A stretch of 64,000 nucleotides of DNA from Georgenia sp. M64 (lineage in GTDB: Bacteria > Actinomycetota > Actinomycetes > Actinomycetales > Actinomycetaceae), in the NCBI RefSeq assembly GCF_038049925.1, contig NZ_CP145809.1:1798001-1862000 (forward strand), read 5' to 3'. Below are positions 1 through 8,528 of the stretch, piece by piece. Each line of letters opens with the position of its first letter. The stretch's first letter is position 1. The notes under the pieces are model-generated. The model did not search any database, was not told where the DNA came from, and saw nothing but the letters and a program-made list of their open reading frames with translations. Both the position numbers and the translations under genes were made by a program.

Positions 1-538
1 GAAGCTCGTCCCGGTCGAACACCCGCCCGGTGGGGTTGTGCGGGTTGCACAGGACGAGCAGCTCCCCGCCGGCGGAGAACGCGGCGTCGAGCGCCTGGAG
101 GTCGTGGACGTACCGGCCGTCGACGACGCGGAGCGGGACCTCGAGCACCTCCCGGCCCAGCACCGGTGGCAGGGTGAGGAACGGCATGTACGCCGGCGTG
201 GGCACGATGACGGGCGAGCCCGGGGAGGTGAAGTGCTCGACGGTCGCCTGGAGACCGGCGAGGACGTCCCCGACCGGCCGGACCCGGTCCGGCTCCACGG
301 CCCAGCCGTACTCCTCGAGCATCCACCCGGCGGTGGCGCGGGCCATCTCCTCGGCCACGCCGCGCGAGACGTACCCGAGCTCGCCGCGCTCCACCGCCCG
401 GAGCAGGGCGGCCGTGACCGGCGGTGCCGTCCCGAAGTCCATCTCGGCGACGAACGCACCGATCTTCCCGGGGTAGCGCGTCCACTTCTCGCTGGACGCG
501 GCCCAGTCGGCGGAGAGGTCGTCGAGGGGGTGAACCAT
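1..538 (-). CDS. MalY/PatB-type PLP-dependent C-S lyase, N-terminal part (runs off left edge)
   Basis: The first 179 residues of a fold-type I PLP enzyme are visible; the gene continues beyond base 1. It opens MVHPLDDL, carries EMDFG near residue 32 (the MalY/PatB counterpart of the usual ADMDF) and ends in NPHNPTGRVF, the substrate/cofactor loop of this family. Family members cleave cystathionine or other cysteine conjugates to homocysteine or cysteine thiol, pyruvate and ammonia in the cytosol. The ATG at 538 is in frame; the ATG eight bases upstream is not. It diverges from metZ, so both genes can feed homocysteine synthesis. The PLP lysine is outside the window. Class I aminotransferase activity cannot be excluded. 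Confidence 0.85.
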   Translation of the reverse strand, partial: MVHPLDDLSADWAASSEKWTRYPGKIGAFVAEMDFGTAPPVTAALLRAVERGELGYVSRGVAEEMARATAGWMLEEYGWAVEPDRVRPVGDVLAGLQATVEHFTSPGSPVIVPTPAYMPFLTLPPVLGREVLEVPLRVVDGRYVHDLQALDAAFSAGGELLVLCNPHNPTGRVFDRDEL

Positions 539-737
539 GGCGCCATGTCTACGCCGCCCGGCTCAGGGCCGGCCGGGTGTGCCAACCGGTGGAACGCCGT
601 CGTGCTGGGCCGCCGCCATCCGGGAAGATCACGGTGGCCCAGGCGTGCGCCGACGATCTGCGGTAGGGCTCACGCGCGAGCCGCGGGCGGGTGGACACCC
701 GCGGGCCGCCCGCACCACCCCGACCACGGAGGACGAC
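539..737. other. Divergent leader between the MalY-like gene and metZ
   Basis: This 199-base gap holds no convincing gene. It is rich in inverted repeats. The clearest is a 7-bp stem, GCGGGTG-GA-CACCCGC, at 687-702, about 25 bases before the metZ Shine-Dalgarno site. Methionine genes in actinobacteria are often controlled by SAM-sensing leader RNAs, but I cannot match this leader to a SAM-I/IV core. I read it only as a probable regulatory leader. Confidence 0.4.
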
Positions 738-2006
738 ATGCCCGAGCTGCCCCAGCCAGCCATCGACCCGGCTGGCCTGCGTCCGGCCACCCTGGCCGTG
801 CGGGGCGGGCAGTACCGCAGCGCCTTCCAGGAGACCTCTGAGGCGCTCTACCTCACCCAGGGCTACGTCTACGACCGGGCCGCCGACGCCGAGGCCGCCT
901 TCGCCGAGGAGATCGAGCGCTACACGTACTCGCGGTACGCCAACCCCACGGTGACGACGTTCGAGGAGCGCCTCGCGCTCATCGAGGGCGCGGAGGACTG
1001 CTGTTCCACCGCCTCGGGCATGTCCGCCGTGTTCACCACCCTGGCGTCGCTCGTCTCGAGCGGTTCCCGGATCGTCGCCGCCCGGGAGCTCTTCGGCTCC
1101 TCGCTGGTCGTCCTCGACGACGTCCTCGGACGCTGGGGCGTGCGCACCGACTACGTCCGCGGCACCGACCTCGACCAGTGGGCCCGCGCCCTGGCCACCC
1201 CGGCGGACGTCGTCCTCCTCGAGTCGCCCTCGAACCCCATGCAGGACGTGCTCGACCTCCCGGAGATCGCCCGCCTCGCCCATGCGGCGGGCGCCGTCGT
1301 CGTCGTCGACAACGTCTTCGCGACGCCGGTCCTTCAGCGCCCGCTCGAGCTCGGCGCCGACGTCGTCGTGTACTCCGCCACCAAGCACATCGACGGGCAG
1401 GGCCGGGTCATGGGCGGGGCGGTGCTCGGCAGCCGTGACCTCGTCCGTGGACCGTTGCAGCAGATGGTCCGCAACACCGGACCCACGCTCGCCCCGTTCA
1501 ACGCCTGGGTGCTCACCAAGGGCCTGGAGACGATGGCGCTGCGGGTGCGGGCCCAGAGCGCCGCCGCGCTCGACCTCGCCACGTGGCTCGAGGAGCAGCC
1601 GGGGGTGGCGTCCGTGCGGTACCCGTTCCTGGCCTCCCACCCGCAGCACGCGCTGGCCCGCGCGCAGATGAGCGGCGGCGGGACCGTGGTGACGATGACC
1701 CTCGAGCGCTCGGGCGGCGACGACGAGCACGAGAAGGACCGCGCCTTCGCCTTCCTCGACGCCCTGCGCGTCATCGACATCTCCAACAACCTCGGCGACG
1801 CGAAGTCCCTCGTCACCCACCCGGCGACGACCACGCACCGCCGCGTCGACCCGGCGGTGCGCGCGGAGCTGGGCATCACGGCGACGACGGTCCGCCTGTC
1901 CGTCGGCCTGGAGGACGTCGAGGACCTGCGCGAGGACCTCGACGGCGCGCTGGCGGTCCTCCGCGGCGGCGACCGTCCCCGCGCAGCGGCGAAGATGGAC
2001 CCGTGA
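738..2006 (+). CDS. metZ: O-succinylhomoserine sulfhydrylase (MetZ), cystathionine gamma-synthase family
   Basis: A 422-residue Cys/Met-metabolism PLP enzyme. It makes homocysteine from an activated homoserine (O-succinyl or O-acetyl) and sulfide, in the cytosol. The signature SATKHIDGQGR, typical of MetZ, contains the PLP lysine at about K216. SRYANPT (65-71) and LESPSNP (161-167) are further family landmarks. The start is the ATG eight bases after the GGAGG of ACGGAGGACGAC. Its stop overlaps the GTG of the next gene by four bases, so the two are translationally coupled. Length is close to the usual ~400 residues. Substrate preference (succinyl versus acetyl) cannot be read from the sequence. 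Confidence 0.93.
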   Translation: MPELPQPAIDPAGLRPATLAVRGGQYRSAFQETSEALYLTQGYVYDRAADAEAAFAEEIERYTYSRYANPTVTTFEERLALIEGAEDCCSTASGMSAVFTTLASLVSSGSRIVAARELFGSSLVVLDDVLGRWGVRTDYVRGTDLDQWARALATPADVVLLESPSNPMQDVLDLPEIARLAHAAGAVVVVDNVFATPVLQRPLELGADVVVYSATKHIDGQGRVMGGAVLGSRDLVRGPLQQMVRNTGPTLAPFNAWVLTKGLETMALRVRAQSAAALDLATWLEEQPGVASVRYPFLASHPQHALARAQMSGGGTVVTMTLERSGGDDEHEKDRAFAFLDALRVIDISNNLGDAKSLVTHPATTTHRRVDPAVRAELGITATTVRLSVGLEDVEDLREDLDGALAVLRGGDRPRAAAKMDP

Positions 2007-2827
2007 GACAACGACGAGCGATCTTCCTCGACGTGGACGGCACGTTCGCCGACCGCGGCGTCGTCCCGGCCGGGCACGTGGCAGCGGTGCGCGCCGCCCG
2101 CGCCGCGGGCCACCTGGTCCTGCTGTGCACCGGCCGGCCGCGCTCCATGCTGCCCGAGCGCATCCTCGAGGCCGGCTTCGACGGGTTCGTCGCCGCTGCC
2201 GGCGGCTACGTCGAGGTGGCGGGGGAGGTCCTGGTGGACCGGCGGTTCCCGGCCGCGCTCGCCGCCCGGGTCGTGGAGGTCCTCGACACCCACGACGTCG
2301 CCTACGTCCTCGAGGCGCCCGACGCCCTCTACGGCCCGGTCGGCATCGACGAGCGGCTGCGGTCGCTCCTGTCCGGCCAGCTCGGCGGCGACGACGAGCA
2401 GGAGGGCCCGGTGGACATCCTCCGGGCGCTGCGCATGTCGGCGGACCTCACCGGCGCCTCGTTCGGGAAGGTCACGATGTTCGACTCCCCGGTGCCGGTC
2501 GCCTCGCTCGGCACCACCCTGGGCGAGGAGGTCGGGGTGCTGCCGAGCTCGATCCCGGGCATGGGCGACTCGGCCGGCGAGCTGTTCCTCACCGGCGTCC
2601 ACAAGGCCGCCGGCATGGCGGTGGTCGCCGAGCACCTCGGGGTCGCGCAGCACGACACGGTCGCCTTCGGTGATGGTCTCAACGACCTCGAGATGCTCCA
2701 GTACGCCGGCGTCGGCGTGGCGATCGAGGGTGCCGACCCCAGGGTGCTCGCCGTCTCCGACCGGACCGCCCGAGGACCCGGCGAGGAGGGCCTCGCCGAC
2801 GCGTTCGCCGCGCTCGGGCTCCTGTGA
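2003..2827 (+). CDS. HAD-superfamily Cof-type phosphatase
   Basis: 274 residues starting at a GTG that overlaps the metZ stop (GTGA). Motif I DVDGT lies at residues 10-14 with both aspartates. CTGRP (about 40) is motif II-like, and GDGLND near residue 220 is the metal-binding motif IV. The long insert between motifs II and III is the C2-type cap of Cof/YbiV hydrolases. These magnesium-dependent enzymes dephosphorylate sugar phosphates and cofactor intermediates; the substrate here is unknown. Coupling to metZ suggests co-expression but no known role in methionine synthesis. Family assignment is firm. Confidence 0.88.
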   Translation: MRQRRAIFLDVDGTFADRGVVPAGHVAAVRAARAAGHLVLLCTGRPRSMLPERILEAGFDGFVAAAGGYVEVAGEVLVDRRFPAALAARVVEVLDTHDVAYVLEAPDALYGPVGIDERLRSLLSGQLGGDDEQEGPVDILRALRMSADLTGASFGKVTMFDSPVPVASLGTTLGEEVGVLPSSIPGMGDSAGELFLTGVHKAAGMAVVAEHLGVAQHDTVAFGDGLNDLEMLQYAGVGVAIEGADPRVLAVSDRTARGPGEEGLADAFAALGLL

Positions 2828-2904
2828 GCCGATGACACCCGGGGACCACTGAGGGGGTCCGAAGGTCCTCCGAGTGCGGCGTCAGGCGACCGGACAATGG
2901 TGGC

Positions 2905-3063
2905 GTGAGCACCAAGGCCCCCTGGTCCAGCCCGACACCGGCGTTCGCCCGCGCCCGCCAGGCGTTCCAGCAGCGTCGTGAGGCCGAGCGGCGTCGCGCC
3001 GAGCCCGCCCGGCGGACCGCGGCGCCCCGCCGGAGCGGCACCTCGGAGCGCCACGGAGGCTGA
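2905..3063 (+). CDS. Small basic hypothetical protein (52 aa)
   Basis: A short frame starting GTG AGC ACC. It gives a 52-residue, Arg/Ala-rich product (start STKAPWSSP, then a strongly basic helical run such as RREAERRRAEPARR). There is no Shine-Dalgarno site; a GACAAT hexamer eight bases upstream could be a -10 for a leaderless start. Codon third positions are G/C-rich as in real genes, but that is weak evidence in DNA this GC-rich. The rest of the 380-base gap between the HAD gene and the reductase shows nothing else. Tentative. Confidence 0.35.
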   Translation: MSTKAPWSSPTPAFARARQAFQQRREAERRRAEPARRTAAPRRSGTSERHGG

Positions 3064-3207
3064 CCGTGCGGGCGTCGGCGTTGCCGCCCACGGCGGGCCG
3101 GAGGACAGTGGGACGGGCAGGGCCGCCACGACGGCACCCTCGCGCCCCAGCCCGAACCCACCGCACGCAGCCGGACCGGCCGCCGGACCGGCGAGAAGGG
3201 ACCTGCC

Positions 3208-3807
3208 ATGGCGTTCACGATCGGCTACTTCGTCGGGAGCCTCGCGACCGGCTCGATCAACCGCACCCTGTCCAAGGCGCTGATCCGGCTCGCTCCCGAG
3301 GAGCTCGAGTTCACCGAGATCCCCATCAAGGACCTCCCGCTGTACAGCTACGACTACGACGCCGACTTCCCGCCGGAGGGTCGGGCGCTCAAGGAGGCGA
3401 TCGAGGCCTCCGACGGGATCCTCTTCGTCTCCCCGGAGTACAACAGGTCCATCCCCGGCGCCCTCAAGAACGCCATCGACTGGGGTTCGCGGCCGTGGGG
3501 GACCAACTCGTTCGCGCGCAAGCCCACCGGCATCATCGGGGCCTCGCCCGGAGGCATCGGCACCGCGGTGATGCAGTCCTCGATGCGCAGCGTCCTGAGC
3601 TTCCTCGACGCGCCCCAGCTCAACGCCCCCGAGGCGTACATCACCTACAAGCCGGAGGTGTTCGGCGACGACGGCGAGGTGACGGATGAGCCGACGGCAC
3701 AGTTCCTGCGGCACTACATGGAGGAGTACTCCGCGTTCGTCCAGCGCGTGCTGGCCGTGACGGCGCCCGGTCACATCGGCGACGAGGACCCGACCTCGCG
3801 CAAGTGA
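3208..3807 (+). CDS. NADPH-dependent FMN reductase (flavodoxin-like quinone/chromate reductase family)
   Basis: 199 residues with the flavodoxin-like fold of the NADPH-dependent FMN reductase family. The N-terminal GSLATGSINRTLSKAL is the phosphate-binding loop for FMN, and SPEYNRSIPGALKNAIDW (about 74-91) is the family hallmark that packs on the isoalloxazine ring. SPGG near residue 113 completes the flavin site. Relatives reduce quinones, azo dyes or chromate with two electrons and protect against redox stress in the cytosol. The ATG follows AAGGGA with eight bases between. It stands alone between a small basic frame and pirin. Confidence 0.88.
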   Translation: MAFTIGYFVGSLATGSINRTLSKALIRLAPEELEFTEIPIKDLPLYSYDYDADFPPEGRALKEAIEASDGILFVSPEYNRSIPGALKNAIDWGSRPWGTNSFARKPTGIIGASPGGIGTAVMQSSMRSVLSFLDAPQLNAPEAYITYKPEVFGDDGEVTDEPTAQFLRHYMEEYSAFVQRVLAVTAPGHIGDEDPTSRK

Positions 3808-3908
3808 GCCGGGCTCGCGCGCGGGGCGCCGGCCGGTGCGTGCGCGCGGCTGGCCGGGCCTGCTCGCGCGGCTGGCGGGCTCGCGCGCGTGCGGCGGGCC
3901 GCCGCGGC

Positions 3909-3914
3909 TAGGCT
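3909..3914 (+). promoter_or_regulatory. -10 element (TAGGCT) of a leaderless pirin transcript
   Basis: TAGGCT fits TAnnnT and lies six bases before the ATG at 3921. That spacing is typical of actinobacterial leaderless mRNAs that begin at the start codon. No Shine-Dalgarno site is present. Confidence 0.6.
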
Positions 3915-3920
3915 TCGACG

Positions 3921-4937
3921 ATGAGCAACCGGGAGACCGCGCCGGTCGAGACGCTCTGCGTCAGCGGTGACGGCACCGCGGGCGTCGAGCTGTTGGAGCC
4001 TCGCGACGTGCCCCTCGGCGGGCCGCGCGCGATGGGGGTGCGCCGCACGCTGCCGCAGCGGCGCCGCAGCCTCATCGGCGCCTGGTGCTTCCTGGACCAC
4101 TACGGCCCGGACCGGGTGGGCGAGACCGGCGGGATGTACGTCCCGCGCCACCCGCACACCGGCCTGCAGACCGTCAGCTGGCTCTTCTCGGGGGAGATCG
4201 AGCACCGTGACTCCGCGGGCCACCACGCGCTCGTGCGCCCGGGTGAGGTCAACCTCATGACGGCCGGCCGGGGGATCAGCCACTCCGAGCTCTCGACGGC
4301 CGGCACCGAGGTCCTCCACGGGGCGCAGCTGTGGGTGGCGCTGCCCGACGCCGCCCGGCACACCGCTCCGGGGTTCGAGCACCACCGGCCCGAGCCCGTG
4401 TCCGGACCGGGCTGGGAGGTCCGGGTCTTCCTCGGCTCGCTGGCCGGGAGCGTCTCGCCGGTGCGCACGCACACGCCGCTCCTCGGCGCCGAGGTGCTGC
4501 TCCGGCCCGGTACCGAGCTGCGGCTGGACGTGGCGACCCCGTTCGAGCACGGCGTCCTCGTCGACGACGGCGACCTCGCCCTCGACGGCCGGGCGGTGCC
4601 GGTGGACCACCTCGCCTACGTGCCGACCGGCCGCACCGGGATCACGCTCGCGGCGGGGGAGCGGCCCGTCCGGGCCCTGCTCATCGGCGGCGAGCCGCTC
4701 GGTGAGCAGATCGTCATGTGGTGGAACTTCGTCGGTCGCGACCACGACGAGGTGGTGCGCTACCGGGCGGAGTGGATGGCCGAGATCGGCGCCGACGGCG
4801 ACGTCGTGACCGACGACCCGGCGCTCGTCGGCCCCGGCGGTGAGCGGCTGGCCCGCTTCGGCACCTTCCCGCCCGGGGAGCCCCCGCCCCTGCCCGCACC
4901 GGAGCTGCCGCAGGTGCGGATGCGCCCGCGGGGCTGA
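3921..4937 (+). CDS. Pirin-family bicupin protein
   Basis: 338 residues. The N-terminal cupin carries the pirin signature: HPHTGLQTVSWLFSGEIEHRDS (first part near residues 74-80) followed by NLMTAGRGISHSE, which supply the His/His/His/Glu ligands of a single Fe(II). A second cupin follows from about residue 180. Bacterial pirins act in the cytosol; some are quercetin dioxygenases, others bind metabolic enzymes. The substrate here cannot be told. The upstream 113 bases are very GC-rich with imperfect repeats of GCGCGGCTGG. Expression is probably leaderless from the TAGGCT box. Confidence 0.9.
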   Translation: MSNRETAPVETLCVSGDGTAGVELLEPRDVPLGGPRAMGVRRTLPQRRRSLIGAWCFLDHYGPDRVGETGGMYVPRHPHTGLQTVSWLFSGEIEHRDSAGHHALVRPGEVNLMTAGRGISHSELSTAGTEVLHGAQLWVALPDAARHTAPGFEHHRPEPVSGPGWEVRVFLGSLAGSVSPVRTHTPLLGAEVLLRPGTELRLDVATPFEHGVLVDDGDLALDGRAVPVDHLAYVPTGRTGITLAAGERPVRALLIGGEPLGEQIVMWWNFVGRDHDEVVRYRAEWMAEIGADGDVVTDDPALVGPGGERLARFGTFPPGEPPPLPAPELPQVRMRPRG

Positions 4938-5002
4938 GCACCGTCGCCCTTCCTGGTGTCGGTGCGCCGTGGTTGTCTGGGTCCACCGACCGAGGAGGAC
5001 CC

Positions 5003-5437
5003 GTGGCGGCCACCGTCCAGATCACGTTCGACGCCCACGACCCCGGCACCCTCGCCCAGTTCTGGGCGCAGGTGCTCGGCTACGAGCTCGACCCGCCCCC
5101 GCCCGGGTTCGCCACCTGGGACGAGGCGCTGGAGGCCTGGGGCGTCCCCCCGGAGCGTCGCAACGACCGCTCGGCGCTCAGCGACCCCGAGGGCGCAGGA
5201 CCCCGGCTGTTCTTCCAGCGCGTGCCCGAGGGCAAGACGGCGAAGAACCGCGTGCACCTCGACGTCCGCGCGGCACCGGGGCTCACCGGGGAGGAGCGGA
5301 TGGCCGTGCTCGAGGCCCGGTGCGCCGACCTCGTGGCGATCGGCGCGCGGCGCGTGACCCGGTTCGAGCCGGACGCGATGGACGCCGGCTGGATCGTCAT
5401 GCAGGACCCCGAGGGCAACGAGTTCTGCCTGGACTAG
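5003..5437 (+). CDS. VOC-superfamily (glyoxalase-like) protein
   Basis: 144 residues. It has the start ITFDAHDPGTLAQFWAQVLGY and the end MQDPEGNEFCLD (the DPEGNEFC motif provides a metal-ligand glutamate), both typical of glyoxalase/bleomycin-resistance-like VOC proteins of the Glyoxalase_6 type. HLDV near residue 85 is the matching second-repeat histidine. The GTG at 5003 is chosen because a GAGGAGG sits five bases upstream; an ATG-type start 30 bases earlier lacks one. The reaction is unknown. Its stop overlaps the convergent small gene by a few bases. Confidence 0.85.
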   Translation: MAATVQITFDAHDPGTLAQFWAQVLGYELDPPPPGFATWDEALEAWGVPPERRNDRSALSDPEGAGPRLFFQRVPEGKTAKNRVHLDVRAAPGLTGEERMAVLEARCADLVAIGARRVTRFEPDAMDAGWIVMQDPEGNEFCLD

Positions 5438-5682
5438 CTCGCGACGGCGTCGGCGTCTGCGTCGGCCCGGCTCCGCAGGTGCTGGACCGCCTGGCGGAGG
5501 GCGCCCGCGACGTCGTCCGGCCCGCCGACGACCTCGTACTCCACCGCCCGCCCGGGCTCCCCCCGGTGGAGGTAGTGCAGGACCCAGCCCTCGCGGCGCC
5601 GCCAGACGAGGACGGGGGCGCCGAGGGTGCTCGGGTCGTCGTCCGGTTCGAACCGGACGTCCAGGGTCGTCGTCGCGCTCAT
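5434..5682 (-). CDS. Small conserved-looking hypothetical protein (82 aa)
   Basis: 82 residues reading MSATTTLDVRFEPDDD at the start, a tryptophan/arginine patch (LVWRRREGWVLHYLH) in the middle, and an acidic Ala-Asp tail. No family recognised. The ATG at 5682 is preferred because GGAGG lies five bases before it; the GTG two codons earlier overlaps that ribosome site. It is soluble with no signal or membrane segment. Its last codon overlaps the stop of the convergent VOC gene. Confidence 0.65.
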   Translation of the reverse strand: MSATTTLDVRFEPDDDPSTLGAPVLVWRRREGWVLHYLHRGEPGRAVEYEVVGGPDDVAGALRQAVQHLRSRADADADAVAS

Positions 5683-5749
5683 GCCCACCTCCGGGGATTG
5701 CCAACACTTTGCTCAAGCAACACTGTGGCGTGAGACTAGCGTGGTCCGA

Positions 5750-6727
5750 TCAAGACCCGGGCGGGACGTTCGGCCCGGCGGCCGCGCGGAGGAGGGACCG
5801 CAGGACCCGGCGGGTGTGGGGCTCGTCGAGCACCTCGCCGACCCAGGCGGCGGAGTCCGCCCGGTCCGGCGAGCGGACGTTGGGCGCCAGCCAGTCCTCG
5901 GCCGCGACCTCGGTGATGTGCCCGAGCTGGGCGATGAGCATGGTGAAGTGACCCGGCCGCTCGACCCGGCCGGGTCCGCCCGCGTCCTCGTACGCCGCGA
6001 GCAGCGCGCGGACGCGACCGGGATCGGTGCGGGCGAACTCGAAGAGCACGGCCGCGAGCTCGTTGCTGGGGTCGGCCGGCCCGGCCTCCTCCCAGTCGAT
6101 GACGCACAGGCCGTCGGTGGTGGGCAGGAGGTTGTCGGCCCACAGGTCGCGGTGGCAGGTGCGCAGCGTCCGTGGCGGCTCGATCCAGGACTCGAGCGCG
6201 ACGAGCTCGTCGCGCAGGGCGGCGAGCCGGCCGGCGAACGGGGCGCCCCCGGCCCGCAGCCTCTGGAGCAGGTCGTCCCACCGGTCGGCGCCGACGGGAG
6301 CGTGCGACCAGGGGTCCGGGGGGACGCTGGGACCGTCGTCCCGCACCTGGTGCAGGGCCCCGAGCACGGCCCCGACCAGGTCGGGGTCCACGAGGGGGTC
6401 GGGCGGGAGGAGGTCCACCCACTCGAAGACGCGGACCGGGACGCCCCCGACCTCGGCCAGGACCTGTCCCTCGGTCGTGCGCACGACCGCCGGGGTCGGC
6501 ACGCCGGCGGTGTGGGCGGCCTCCTGGAAGTGGGTCGCGGGCAGGACCTCGGCCTCCCGGCGCGGGCGGAACGAGGTCTTGACCGCCCAGGCGCCGTCGC
6601 TGGTGGTCAGGCGCCAGACCTCGCCCTGGCGCCCGCGCGCCACGGGCCCTGCCGACAGGCGCGGCGCGGCGCCGAGCCCGAACCGTCGGGCCACCTCCGC
6701 CGCCTCCACGGGCCCACTGCACCACAC
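5750..6727 (-). CDS. APH-family phosphotransferase (aminoglycoside/choline-kinase fold)
   Basis: About 325 residues of the protein-kinase-like APH fold. It has an N-lobe with WAVKTSFRP (ATP lysine), the Brenner motif CHRDLWADN (HxDxxxxN, catalytic aspartate) and VIDWEEAG, the metal-binding DxD/DW segment. Relatives phosphorylate small hydroxyl or amino compounds; a resistance role is possible but not shown. The start is uncertain: GTG at 6727 or GTG at 6709, six codons apart, neither with a ribosome site. It lies 75 bases downstream of the flavoenzyme gene on the same strand and may be read with it. Confidence 0.82.
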   Translation of the reverse strand: MWCSGPVEAAEVARRFGLGAAPRLSAGPVARGRQGEVWRLTTSDGAWAVKTSFRPRREAEVLPATHFQEAAHTAGVPTPAVVRTTEGQVLAEVGGVPVRVFEWVDLLPPDPLVDPDLVGAVLGALHQVRDDGPSVPPDPWSHAPVGADRWDDLLQRLRAGGAPFAGRLAALRDELVALESWIEPPRTLRTCHRDLWADNLLPTTDGLCVIDWEEAGPADPSNELAAVLFEFARTDPGRVRALLAAYEDAGGPGRVERPGHFTMLIAQLGHITEVAAEDWLAPNVRSPDRADSAAWVGEVLDEPHTRRVLRSLLRAAAGPNVPPGS

Positions 6728-6801
6728 CGGCGCGCCGTGGGGTAGTGGTACGGGTGATCCGGGCCCGGCGGGGCCGCCGCCGGTTGCGGCGCACGGGGGT
6801 C

Positions 6802-8097
6802 TCAGCGCGGCGGCAGGTACGTGTCGACGAAGTCGTTGCGGAACGTCCCGGTCGGGTCCAGGTGGTCGGCCAGCGCGGCGAAGTCGCCGATCCGGGGGTA
6901 CGCGGACCGCACCACGTCGGGCGCGATCGTGAAGACCTTGCCCCAGTGCGGCCGCGGCGCGTACGGCGCGAGAGCCTCCTCGACGGCGGGCAGCACCGCC
7001 GCGACGCCGCCCGGATCCTTGTGCCACGTGAAGTGCAGCGCGACGCTGTCCCGTCCGTAGGCCGGGCTCAGCCAGAGGTCGTCGGCCGCGACCGTGCGCA
7101 CCTCGGAGACGTGCAGGACCGGCGCGACCCGCTCCCGGAGGCCCCGTAGCGCCGTGAGCGCGGCGGCGGCGTCGGCGCGGGCGACGAGGTACTCCGACTG
7201 GATCTCCTCGCCGCTGCTGGGGGTGAAGGCGGCACGGAAGTGGGGGAGTCGCTCGTGCCACGGACCGGGGTCCCCGCCCTGGACGGTGCAGCTCTCGGCC
7301 GGCATCCCGGGCACGGGGTGGACCGGCCCGGCGGCGAGCCGCGCGCCGTGGAAGGTCGTGGCCCGGGGAGCCCAGGGCTGGTCCGTGCCGGCGTCGTCGG
7401 GGCGGTGCTTGAGCCAGACCTGGTCGACGTCGTCACCGCGCCAGCGGGTGAACAGGCTGACGCTGTACGCCCCGGCCAGCACCTCGTCGAGCTCGTCCTG
7501 GCCGAGCGACGTCGCCGGCAGGTCCTCGTAGACGACCTGGCTGACGTCGTACGTGGGGACGACGTCGAGGGTCAGGCGCACCACGACGCCGAGCGACCCG
7601 AGGGCGACGACGGCGCCGGGGAAGTCCTCCGGGTCGTCCGCGCGGCTCAGCGTGCGCAGCTCGCCGTCGCCGGTGACGAGCTCCACGGCCGACACGGCGG
7701 AGGCGAGGCCCTGGTTCGTGACCCCGGAGCCGTGCGTGCCGGTCGCACACGCCCCGGCCACGGAGATGTGCGGCAGGGACGCCATCGCCCGCAGCGCCAG
7801 ACCCGCCCGGTGCAGCCGCTCGGCGAGCTCGCCGTAGCGCACGCCCGCCGCGACGGTGACCCGCGAGCGGGCCGGGTCGATCTCGACGGTCGGCGGCAGC
7901 CCCGCCACCGAGACGAGGTCCGCGGTCGTGTCCGCGACGCGGCTGAACGAGTGCCCTGTGCCGAGGGCCCGGATGCGCTCGCTCGTCCTCACGAGCTCCT
8001 GCAGCTCGGCGACCGAACCGGGGCGGTGGACGGCGCGAGCGCCGAAGGTCAGGGTCCGGGCCCAGTTCGTGAGGGGCGCGGCAGGGGTGGCGGTCAT
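6802..8097 (-). CDS. FAD-linked oxidoreductase of the alditol oxidase / aldonolactone oxidase family
   Basis: 431 residues. The PCMH-type FAD domain comes first, with GTGHSFS (H49 is the expected covalent-flavin histidine, as H46 in Streptomyces AldO) and THGSG. The ALO domain follows and ends in the HWGK motif near residue 390. The family oxidises polyols (AldO) or L-gulono/D-arabinono lactones with oxygen, giving hydrogen peroxide. AldO-like oxidation of alditols is my best guess because of the length and the HWGK context. The ATG follows GGAGG with seven bases between. No signal peptide, so cytosolic. Confidence 0.87.
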   Translation of the reverse strand: MTATPAAPLTNWARTLTFGARAVHRPGSVAELQELVRTSERIRALGTGHSFSRVADTTADLVSVAGLPPTVEIDPARSRVTVAAGVRYGELAERLHRAGLALRAMASLPHISVAGACATGTHGSGVTNQGLASAVSAVELVTGDGELRTLSRADDPEDFPGAVVALGSLGVVVRLTLDVVPTYDVSQVVYEDLPATSLGQDELDEVLAGAYSVSLFTRWRGDDVDQVWLKHRPDDAGTDQPWAPRATTFHGARLAAGPVHPVPGMPAESCTVQGGDPGPWHERLPHFRAAFTPSSGEEIQSEYLVARADAAAALTALRGLRERVAPVLHVSEVRTVAADDLWLSPAYGRDSVALHFTWHKDPGGVAAVLPAVEEALAPYAPRPHWGKVFTIAPDVVRSAYPRIGDFAALADHLDPTGTFRNDFVDTYLPPR

Positions 8098-8165
8098 CGT
8101 CGGCCTCCGGGGACGTGGGTTCTGGTCGTGGACGCCGTGCCCGCCCGGGCTGTCGGGCAGGAACG

Positions 8166-8200
8166 CGAGAACCCCAGCACCGAGGGTGCTGGGGTTCTCG
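8166..8200 (-). terminator. Strong intrinsic hairpin after the cold-shock gene
   Basis: A perfect 16-bp stem with a three-base loop; the arm reads CGAGAACCCCAGCACC. It starts 18 bases downstream of the cold-shock stop. There is no T-run, as often in actinobacteria. It separates the cold-shock gene from the flavoenzyme gene on the same strand. Confidence 0.85.
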
Positions 8201-8218
8201 AGGTCTACGCGCGAGGCG

Positions 8219-8422
8219 TCAGAGCGGACGGACGTTCTCCGCCTGCGGGCCCTTGTTGCCCTGCGTGACGTCGAACTCGACCTTCTGGTTCTCCTCGAGC
8301 GAGCGGTACCCGGAGGTAGAGATCGCCGAGTAGTGGACGAAGACGTCCGCGGTGTTGTCGTCGGGGGCGATGAAGCCGAACCCCTTCTCAGCGTTGAACC
8401 ACTTGACGGTTCCGGTGGCCAT
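8219..8422 (-). CDS. cspA: Cold-shock protein CspA family
   Basis: 67 residues, the exact family length, forming one OB-fold cold-shock domain. RNP1 is KGFGFIAP (about 14-21) and RNP2 is VFVHYSAI (about 27-34). It binds single-stranded RNA/DNA as an RNA chaperone in the cytosol. The ATG follows AAGGAG with five bases between. The upstream leader contains a small hairpin (CCCCG-CGTGT-CGGGG at 8451-8465) close to the ribosome site, which could matter for temperature-dependent translation; that is inference. A strong terminator follows the gene. Confidence 0.97.
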   Translation of the reverse strand: MATGTVKWFNAEKGFGFIAPDDNTADVFVHYSAISTSGYRSLEENQKVEFDVTQGNKGPQAENVRPL

Positions 8423-8512
8423 GGCTACTCCTTCTAGAGCGGTCAAACGACCCCGCGTGTCGGGGCCGCTTGTCACGGTGTTTCTCTGTCTGCTCCGCAA
8501 AGGAATAGCTAA

Positions 8513-8528
8513 CCCGGACGGGTCCGGG
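8513..8528. promoter_or_regulatory. 16-bp perfect palindrome in the csp promoter region
   Basis: CCCGGAC-GG-GTCCGGG is a perfect inverted repeat about 90 bases upstream of the csp start, next to TTAGCTATTCC on the csp strand, which could hold the -10. It is placed like an operator or an initial-transcript hairpin. The regulator is unknown. Confidence 0.45.

Noticed and set aside
539-737. A SAM-I or SAM-IV riboswitch before metZ
   Set aside because: Conserved core bases could not be matched by eye; kept only as a leader worth a covariance-model search.
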